Assembly (NCBI RefSeq): GCF_027244095.1
Contig: NC_069660.1
Span: forward strand, 139,117,834 to 139,181,833
Source: Hemicordylus capensis
Lineage: Eukaryota; Chordata; Lepidosauria; Squamata; Cordylidae
Length of the DNA stretch: 64,000 bases
Reading direction: 5' to 3'
Shown: in pieces, positions 57,701 to 64,000 of the stretch
How positions within the stretch are numbered: the first letter of the stretch is position 1
How the letters are laid out: each line of letters begins with the position of its first letter
Translations under genes and position numbers: made by a program
The notes under the pieces: model-generated
What the model was told of the DNA's origin: nothing
Databases searched by the model: none
Seen by the model: only the letters and a program-made list of their open reading frames with translations

Positions 57701-59149
57701 ATAGTTTACGGTATTTACCTGAATCCAATACTAGGTTTTTTGCAAGTTCTTTGATGTTAAAAAATCAGGGAATTGTCTTCTTAAATTTGAGTGCTGTTCC
57801 TTTTGGGTAAATACAAGTATAACCTGTGTTTAACCTCTGTTTTTAAGGGGCTTGTCTTAAATTCAGAATTGTCTTTTATTTGGGTAATTATAGTATTTAA
57901 TAACTCTACCTCTCAGTATCCTAGTCTAGGCACCACAATTAAATTTCTTGGTGTGATGACCCCTTGGTACCTGGGATTTGTCAAACCTTTTCATAGCCCT
58001 GTCCTACCTGGCTGCTAGTTATACTGAAGGAAATCAAGCCACACAATGCTTTGGGGGAATGAAACTTTTAAAAGCTCTGATGGGGCTAGCTAAAATGGCC
58101 TTTGCTGCTACCTGGTAGTCACAGATGAGAAACGTAGCTGGTAAGATTTATTGCTCAAGACATGTTGTTATCAAATTGTGTGTCCCCCATCCAACCACCA
58201 GGCTAATAAAAGCAGAACAAACTAAACAATTGACAACTTGCTGCCATTTAATGGTACTCCACAATCTGCTGCTCGAACTAGGCCATCTGACCATGCCTAA
58301 TGGTAGGGCCAGCCATACTGAGACACCAACATTTTGACAAAGGTTGAGACACAATGCTTTGATTGATGTTTCAGGTATCGTTTAGGTCCGGAGTACCAAC
58401 ATCCGATCCAGCTGACAGATTGCCTCACTGCCACTAAATATTTTATGAAGAATGCAAAAGACTATGGAGTGGATCCCAATCGTATCATCCTTGCTGGGGA
58501 AAGTTGCGGAGGCTCAATTTGTGCTGCTATTAGCCGAGAACTGGTGAAAAGAGACTATCCCTTAAAGCTTCGAGCCCAAGTCCTGCTGTACCCACTCTTG
58601 CAGATAGTGAATGTTATTTTGCCATCCTATCAGCAAAACCGTTTTGGTCCTGGCTTGACCTCTAAACGAGGACTTAAACTTGGCTTTCAATATTTAAACG
58701 AGGAAGTAGTGGATGTGGACGAATTATTGAAAAATGCTCATGTTCCTGAGGACATGAGGGAGAAATACAACAAATGGATTGGTGCAGATTGCATTCCAGA
58801 AGAATTTAAAGCCAGAGGCTATGAACCATTAGCGCCTGCTCCATTTAGGAAAGAATTGTTTAAAAAAGCGAGACTTGATGATGAAACTTTGCTATCACCT
58901 ATTTTAGATGAGGATGCTATTATTCAACAGCTCCCTGAAACATACATTTTAACCTGTGAATACGACATCTTAAGAGATGATGGACTATTGTACAAGAAAC
59001 GACTAGAGGACAATGACGTACCTGTGACCTGGCACCATCTAAAGGATGGGTTCCATGGACTTATAACATTTATTAATGCTTGGCCATTTGAATTTTCAAG
59101 TACAAAAGCAGCATTTGAAGGTATATTAAGTTTTATTAAAAGGTTGTAA
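45584..59149 (+). CDS. AADACL4: AADACL4-like arylacetamide deacetylase family hydrolase, 4 exons
   Basis: This is a predicted serine esterase of the AADAC family, expected in the endoplasmic-reticulum membrane with a luminal catalytic domain. The substrate is unknown for this member. Exons 45584-45757, 52455-52671, 54203-54266 and 58375-59149 join in phases 0, 1 and 2 with GT/AG introns, giving 409 aa, close to the roughly 400 aa of the family. Residues 1-36 form a signal-anchor (MSYFHMLSALCLYIGIPVLF, then further hydrophobic residues). The oxyanion motif is HGG at 121-123, followed by C rather than the third G of AADAC. The nucleophile is S195 in GESCGG, with D349 in CEYDILRDD and H379 in DGFHG. 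All three spacings match the family. No stop or frame break occurs. The start ATG is the only in-frame choice before the hydrophobic anchor. AADACL3 is the main alternative name. Two degenerate copies lie upstream. Confidence 0.9.
46618..46742. repeat. Extra intronic segment with inverted ends
   Basis: About 125 bp present in unit 3 but not at the matching point in unit 1 (11588), with CTCTGGAGGATGCAG near one side and CTGCATCCTCCAGG at the other. It is a foldback insertion, or was deleted from unit 1. Confidence 0.5.
46880..48320. other. Intronic insertion cluster, no gene
   Basis: Homology with unit 1 pauses here. GTCAGGGATGATGGGAGTTG near 46903 is the half-arm of a common hAT hairpin MITE. 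Around 47085-47140 and 48110-48180 lie 'GCGCCCGGGGC' and 'TATATATACGCCCCTG' ends, typical of another hAT MITE. GGCCATTTGAGCATGC words are repeated and inverted at 47880-48090. No coding evidence. Confidence 0.45.
48360..48956. mobile_element. Non-autonomous hAT element with empty paralogous site
   Basis: 597 bp starting CAGGGGCGGAGCC and ending GCTCCGCCAGTG, flanked by identical TTTCTAAT duplications (48352-48359 and 48957-48964). Unit 1 has the uninterrupted site near 11838-11856 (GTGTTTTTTGTTCAAGG). The interior is made of repeated, alternating-orientation blocks (GGGAGCAAATACCATCCAG and its reverse), so ORFs within it have no independent support. Confidence 0.9.
49085..50970. other. Intron 1 sequence with old repeats
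   Basis: CCATGAATTTGTCTAAGCCA and CTTTTAAAGCCATCCAAG near 49432-49475 belong to a widespread old reptile/bird repeat. CAACTGGTATT occurs twice near 49325-49355. No exon was identified. Confidence 0.4.
50976..51445. mobile_element. Tigger/mariner-type MITE, 470 bp
   Basis: CAGGAGAACC on the left mirrors GGTTCTCCTG on the right, with CATTAATTA/CAAATAACTG adjoining. TA lies outside both ends (50974-50975 and 51446-51447). TTATTCACGGATTCGCTATC near the right side is characteristic of this family. Confidence 0.85.
51448..52454. other. Intron 1, 3' part; no gene
   Basis: Short direct repeats are seen: GTTGCCACGTAGTCAA and TTGCCACGTAGTCAA near 51953 and 51990, and CCAGTAAGATA three times at 52268-52312. 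No other structure was recognised. Confidence 0.4.
52455..52671 (+). CDS. AADACL4: AADACL4-like exon 2 (oxyanion-hole region)
   Basis: The acceptor is CACAAAACAG|GGCAAG and the donor AACA|GTAAGT. It encodes GKLFEKMGICSQIHFIRFL through LPVRIYHPKG to LLYIHGGCGMFGCN, the cap start and the HGG oxyanion motif. No equivalent was found in unit 1. Confidence 0.88.
52956..52974. repeat. GCCCGTTA/TAACGGGC hairpin
   Basis: Perfect 8-bp arms with a 3-base loop within AAAGCTAGCGCCCGTTATC. The same word is common in squamate repeats, so this is probably the edge of a dispersed element in intron 2. Confidence 0.5.
53141..53257. repeat. Inverted repeat with 25-bp perfect arms
   Basis: ATCCTTTCCCTGGTGCATTA, continuing CTGGG (53156-53180), is mirrored at 53219-53243. 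A third, single-arm copy occurs near 4009-4035. It is a foldback repeat in intron 2. Confidence 0.7.
54203..54266 (+). CDS. AADACL4: AADACL4-like exon 3
   Basis: 64 bases between CCCCCCAG and GTAAGTG, encoding TYERMCRYLARESDSVVVYI plus split codons at each end. Exon size and phases agree with the four-exon plan of the AADACL3/4 genes. Confidence 0.87.
54695..54775. mobile_element. hAT hairpin MITE, half copy
   Basis: AGTGGTCCCCAACCTGGGGT followed by GAACTACAACTCCCGGCATC is the left arm of a common vertebrate hAT MITE. The mirrored right arm is not seen. Confidence 0.45.
54780..56489. other. Intron 3, no gene recognised
   Basis: It contains short local repeats (ATCAGAAATGCAATCCCTA-like at 55720-55790, CCACCACCA run at 56047) and AT-rich sequence. 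No exon with splice signals was found. Confidence 0.4.
56490..56695 (+). mobile_element. L2-type LINE 3' end
   Basis: TTTGAAAACCCACCTCTTCA, a TTTTAAATTGTTAAATTG stretch, GTAAACCGCTCAGAGACTAA and an AATAAATAAATAG tail match the element at 9059-9340. 5'-truncated, in intron 3. Confidence 0.75.
58375..59149 (+). CDS. AADACL4: AADACL4-like exon 4 (catalytic triad)
   Basis: The acceptor is TGATGTTTCAG. It encodes EYRLGPEYQHP onward, with GESCGG, YILTCEYDILRDDG and KDGFHG, and ends at TAA. The 3' flank has no AATAAA close by; candidates occur near 59708-59722. Confidence 0.92.
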
Positions 59150-59220
59150 AATGGCAAAAAAAGTTCTCAATTCCTATTTGTGCACTCTGTACTAGTATTT
59201 TCTGCCAATCTACAGTACAT

Positions 59221-62200
59221 ATGGGTCATAGAGTTGCCTTTTATAATGTATTATTGTTTCTTGTATGCCTCTCTGAACCTTTTCTTGTTTGTTTGGCTTG
59301 GATTCTGCTGTATTTGGGGTCTATTAGCCATAAAACATTTGATGCTACTTACTCTATGGCTATGATTTTAAAATGTTCAGCATCCTCTCATTGCCAATAA
59401 TGTCTACACTACCCCCTGTAGAGATACAAAGAATTGAGATACATGCTGGGATACAAAGAACTGCAAGATTGCTTCTGCACACTGCACATCCTGACTAATG
59501 CAGCACTGCTGTGATGTAAAGAAGTGTTGGTGCTGCCAAAGCATTCCACATTAACTCAGCACCAGTGTTTGCATGGAGAAGGTGATTTCACATCTATTCT
59601 TTCCTCAGAAGTGCCTCAGAAGAACTGATTTGCAAAGCCTTATTTTGCAGCAAGTGTGCCCAGTACAAAATGAGATTTTTGGTGGGGGAGCATGCTACAA
59701 ACACAAAGCAAAATAAAATAAAATAGCAATGTTTAAAAGAGGAAACATGTTAAGAGAACCTTTTTCTCATATTTTGCTATTTAAGCCATTGTGACAACTC
59801 TGTTGCTAAAAAAAAGCAGCATATAAATATTTTTAATAAGGGCGGGGGGAGAGAAAGGAACACACACAGAGACCAGATTAGAGCTATAAACAGTGTAACT
59901 TCAGGAATAAAAAGGAACAAAAACAAAAACATCCATTTTGTCAGAGCACCCCCCACACACACACTTCTTTTCAAAGCGTGTAATATTTTTGCACTAACTA
60001 ATTTCCTCACAACAAGGTATACTGTTGGGATGGAGAGGGTTTTTCTTACAAGTTTGCACAAGGATAGTTTTGGCATACTTTGAAAATGTTTTGTTTTTTA
60101 CAAAATGCTTAAGAATTCTCTCTCTCACACACACACACAGGATGGGACTTCTCTCACATGTACAACACACACACGGTTCATGGGGGTGGGGGAGAGCGAG
60201 CAACATGGTAGCTTGACCAAGGGCAACAAATCACACACAAACCAAACAAACAGCAAAGGGTTGATTTATTTTAACAAAATGTCTTCTTACTTTCGTTCTT
60301 GGACGGAGACCAACAAGCCAACAGCCAGATTCCTGGGCTCTGCAGTTCCATATACAAATTCCAAGCAGGGGAGAAGCACAAGATGCCAGGAGAACCAATA
60401 GGGCTGGGAGAAAAATTAACCCTTTCTTGACTCTCTGCTACTGCCAAAGTGCCGATCTCCAAGAGACTCAATATTAATTAACAGGCGGTGCAAAACGGGT
60501 GGGTGGGGAGTCATGTGACATGCCTCTGGGGGGCCCTTGAAGCAGTGGGGTCACCCAGACAACTGTCCCCTTGCCTAATGCTAGTGACACCCCTGGTGGT
60601 GGTGGGGAACTTACAATAAACTCTGCTTTGGATCTAATCACTTGAGATTCCTTAGATTATGCCCACTTTTTCATTGGCAATAAAATATATTCAGGCAATT
60701 CTCCACAATTTGCCCGTGAGCAATGAGTACACCTAGTGAAAAAAACAGGTTCTGTTAATTGTACTATTTGCAGTATGACGTGGGCTGGCTTACATAGGAA
60801 CATAGGAAACTGCCATATACTGAGTCAGACCATTGGTCTATTTAGCTCATTATTGTCTTCACAGACTGGCAACGGCTTCTCCAAGGTAGCAGGCAGGAAT
60901 CTCTCTCAGCCCTATCTTGGAGAAGCCAGGGAGGAAACTTGAAACCTTCTGCTCTTCCCAGAGCGGCTTCATCCCCTGAGGGGAATATCTTGCACTGCTC
61001 ACATATCAAGTCTCCCATTCAGATGCAATCATGACAGACCCTGCTTAGCTATGGGGACAAGTCATGCTTATTACCACAAGACCTCTTCACACATTGTACT
61101 TTTTACATGTCCACCTTCTAAAGTATATATTAAATAAAATTACCATGTAAACACAACATATGATACAATTCATCAGATTGCTGAGATTAGCAGAGGCTCC
61201 CTGACAGATTTACACTTAAGGGAAAGCCGGGTTTGCTGCTGTGTGATGTATGAAACATCACCTCATATCTTTAAAGAGAAGACCCAGAGCTCAACCATGC
61301 ATAAAAATCACAATATCAGGGTCCCAAGAGCTTAAACTAGAAGCCTCGGGGTCTGAGGCTGGTGACCTATTCTGGTGACCAACTGTAGTATTCAGACTTT
61401 AGAACCATCTTAGGCAGAGAAGGGGACAGAAGAACAACGTTGCCCCCTACAGCGGGTAGGCAATATGAAGCTTTTGGATTGCCAGGGCAGCCTGGTCAAA
61501 ATACTAGAAGGCTGAGCTGACCTTCTGCTTCTGCCCAGACAAACTAAGCAGGACCTTTAGTTTGCCACATGTCAGGCTCCAGATCTAGATTTGAGTATGG
61601 TACCACACAACCCCCAACTGGATGTGACCATTATCCCCTGATATGTGCTAGACCTAAATTCCTGACATTGGAGACAGATCTGAGGCTGGCAAGAGTAAAC
61701 CCTTTTTCAGTGCAAGCCCCTGAAGCACAACCAGTTACCAGTAGTGCACCTTCTGGTAAACAACACTGAAGTCCAAGTGAACCATTACTGTTCCAATGGC
61801 GTTTTGCCTCTTTTTAGTCAACAGCAGAAAAGGCCAGGTATGGCTGAATCCAAAGCTGTTGCCACAACCTGTCTCCGCAGTTCAATTACCGCTGCTTTAA
61901 CAGGGCCAATTAGCATTCTTCAGAGCTAGATTCCTTTGAATGACAGGTAACCATGGAGAGTCACAATCCAGCAAGCAATCAAGCCTCTCCATTTTCTTGT
62001 TAATGAAGTATAAGAAATGCTTCTTGTTATACTTCTTGTTAATGAAGTATAAGAAATTCAAACATATCTACCATTATATCAGTGTTGCCAAGGGAGGAAG
62101 AGCAATGTTAGTATTTTATTTTGTTATTCTTATTTTAAAAAATCATTTCTGAATGCAGAGAAAACAAAATAAGGGTGATGTGGGGAAGAACAGATTATTG

Positions 62201-62860
62201 TTTTTGTGGAGACATTCCATGCATTTCTCATCCCCTTCTCTCAGGCAATGATGTTCAGAAAGCTAAATGGTATCTGCTTCTCTGAGGGTTGGAGCGGGGT
62301 TGGCAAGTAAACAAAATGTAGGGCTTTATTCTTTTCACATGGTAGGTCTGCCTGAATATATTCCACTTTTTAATAAGGCCTTTTGTTAACTGCACTAAAG
62401 CAGGAATTACCTAGAAAACCAGTATGCGTTGGTAAGCATTTTCCAGTTCAGCTTGCAAGATGAATCAGCTGGCATTGTTGCTTTGCTGGTGTATGAAAAA
62501 AGAGCAAGAATTAAAACATGCCAGACTAATGACTGACATAAAAATGGTTCTTAATTGTGGAAGGTGTGAAGCACTATCAACAAGGACAATTTACCTGGAC
62601 AAGTACAGAGAAGACTATAGGGCAGTTTTCTAGGCTGATAAATGCAAGCTCAAAAACTGGTGTCCTTTTCCAGGGCCAGTCCCAAAGCCATTTTCTGGAC
62701 GAACTCCCAATTTTGACCTTATTTCGCCTTTTTAAAACATTTGATATGCTATGAACATGTGCACTGGAGTTAAAATTCTTTAGGTTTCTGCCCCTTCTCA
62801 GGTTTCCAGAACTTAAAGCTCTGAAGGCCAAACTTCTCATTATGTTAGCATTGACTGAAG
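59221..62860. other. Intergenic, apart from a 5S-type SINE
   Basis: I recognise only an L2/SINE-like tail near 59770-59820, CA/TC runs near 60118-60175, the SINE at 60793-61081, and a 25-bp tandem (TTCTTGTTAATGAAGTATAA and following) at 61994 and 62033. No coding exon is supported. Confidence 0.4.
60793..61081 (-). mobile_element. 5S-rRNA-derived SINE
   Basis: Reverse-oriented full-length relative of 1152-1449. The tail (CCATATACTGAGTCAGACC) is on the left and the 5S-like head (ACCCTGCTTAGCTA and GTCTCCCATTC) on the right. Confidence 0.8.
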
Positions 62861-62869
62861 TTTCTGAAT

Positions 62870-64000
62870 ATTCTTCAGGGGCAGCCCCACATGAAGTGCA
62901 TTGCAGTAATCCTACTGTGACGTGATTAAGACATGGGTAACCATGGCCAGATTTGCCTTCTCGAGGAAGGGCAAATAATATATAAGCTAGGCTGGTGCAC
63001 TAGGCCACTGCCTCTACTTGAGCATCCAAAAGCAGAGCTGGGTCCACAAACACCCCTCCATCTTGTCTGGATTTAACCTCAGTTTGGTAGCCCACATCCA
63101 GCCCATCACCGCCTTCAGCCCTCGGTCCAGTAAATCCACTGCTTCCCTAAGATCTGATATCAGAAAAAGGTAGAACTGCGTGTCATCAGCATATTGATGA
63201 CAATTCAGTCCAACACTCCTGATGACCTCTCCCAGCAGTTTCATATAGATGATAAACAGCATGAGGGACAATACTGAGCCTTGTGGGACCCCATAGGCCA
63301 AAGGCCAAAGAGTCAAGCAGAAGCCCCCCAGCACCACCTTCTGGAATCTTCCCCCAGAAAGGACCAGAACTACTCCAATGCACCATCCCTGATCCCTATA
63401 CCTGATAGACGGTCCAGAAGGATACCATGGTTGATTGTATTGAGTGCCACTGAGAGGTCCTGCAAAACCAACAGGGACAACTTCCCCTATCTAGTTCCCA
63501 GCGTAGGTCATCCACCAGGGTGACCAAAGCAGTTTCAGTCCCAAACCCAGGGTGAAAGTCAGACTGAAAAAGGTCTAGATAATCAGTATCATCCAAGACC
63601 CTTTGCAGCTCCACAGACACCACATGCTCTATCACCTTGCTTTAAAAAGGGAAGATTCGAAACAGTCCAATAGTTACCAAGGTTAGTGGAATCAAGGAGT
63701 GCTTTTTTAATAGTGGTCTTACCACTACCTGCTTGAGGCTTGATGGCACCTTATCCTCCCTTAATAAAGCATTAATAATTGGCTCCAGCCATCTACCTGT
63801 TCCTTCCCTCACAGATTGTACTAGCCATCCAGAGCACATGCTGTTGTCTGCACACTGCCCAGAATCATGTCCACTTCCTGAGGTTGCACTAACTGAAAAG
63901 AAACCATCACAATCAGAGCCGATTTTTCCCAAGGCACATCTCCTGGAACTGCCAAAATTCTGGAGTAAAAATTGGCACAAATGCGGCGACTTTATCTGCA
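62870..64000 (-). mobile_element. L2-type LINE, runs past the window end
   Basis: Minus-strand reverse-transcriptase blocks appear in order from right to left: LLREDKVPSSLKQVVVRPLL, FHPGFGTETALVTLVDDLRW, YGVPQGSVLSLMLFIIYMK and CHQYADDTQFYL (the YADD active site), then LKAVMGWMWATKLRLNPDKM. The frame changes several times, so it is inactive. The 3' untranslated tail is not preserved to a repeat tail. The true 5' side lies beyond 64000. Confidence 0.85.

Larger units (their letters stand above)
43918..59220 (+). repeat. Duplicated unit 3, carrying the intact gene
   Basis: This is homologous in order to unit 1 (8045-19590), with the upstream region, all four exons and the start of the 3' flank preserved. 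It has gained insertions absent from unit 1, including the hAT element at 48360-48956. The paired block 44930-45365/9475-9900, just before exon 1, is very well conserved and includes GAGCAGCTGTG...CACAGCTGCTC. It could hold promoter elements, but none is identifiable by eye. Confidence 0.8.

Overview
The window is vertebrate genomic DNA, most likely from a squamate reptile (lizard or snake). It has long introns, few genes and a dense, layered repeat load: CR1 and L2-type LINEs, a BovB (RTE) LINE, an R4/Dong-like LINE, 5S-rRNA-derived and tRNA-derived SINEs, a MIR-like SINE, many hAT and mariner/Tigger-type MITEs, and GATA/CATA/GT microsatellites. BovB together with 5S-type SINEs and R4-like LINEs is what points to a squamate. 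The species cannot be named from the sequence alone.

The only clear host gene is an AADACL4-like arylacetamide deacetylase/esterase on the + strand at 45584-59149. Four exons with GT/AG junctions join in phase to give 409 aa with an intact Ser-Asp-His triad. An older tandem duplication surrounds it. Unit 1 (about 8045-19590) keeps a broken exon 1 and a broken last exon. Unit 2 (about 41236-42600) is only an upstream relic. Unit 3 (from about 43918) carries the intact gene. Comparing units reveals paralogous 'empty sites' that show which transposons arrived after the duplication.

The most striking element is a 9.53-kb hAT DNA transposon at 21610-31142. It has exact 8-bp target-site duplications, 11-bp terminal inverted repeats, CCGG/CGGTTCGG-rich ends and one uninterrupted 926-codon transposase gene with a BED zinc finger and hAT C-terminal dimerisation region (minus strand, 23867-26647). 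Its 5' half contains 87-bp and 100-bp tandem arrays. A 435-bp MITE at 41256-41690 has the same termini and its own 8-bp duplication.

Layout: 1-8000, LINE/SINE fragments, a Ty1/copia-type LTR fossil, MITEs and direct repeats. 8045-19590, duplicated unit 1, interrupted by a CR1 with a nested L2, a run of perfect hairpins (16626-17221) and a GC-rich, purine-rich tract. 19590-21150, an inverted repeat. 21610-31142, the hAT element. 31143-41235, mostly unannotatable sequence with R4, BovB, CR1 and MIR-like insertions. 41236-43610, unit 2 relic, a SINE and MITE cluster. 43918-59220, the gene-bearing unit. 59220-64000, intergenic sequence ending in an L2-type LINE that runs off the window.

No CRISPR array, rRNA or functional tRNA gene was seen. 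No wholly new gene system is claimed. The best candidates for undescribed biology are the hairpin run at 16626-17221 and the unusually large, apparently intact hAT element.
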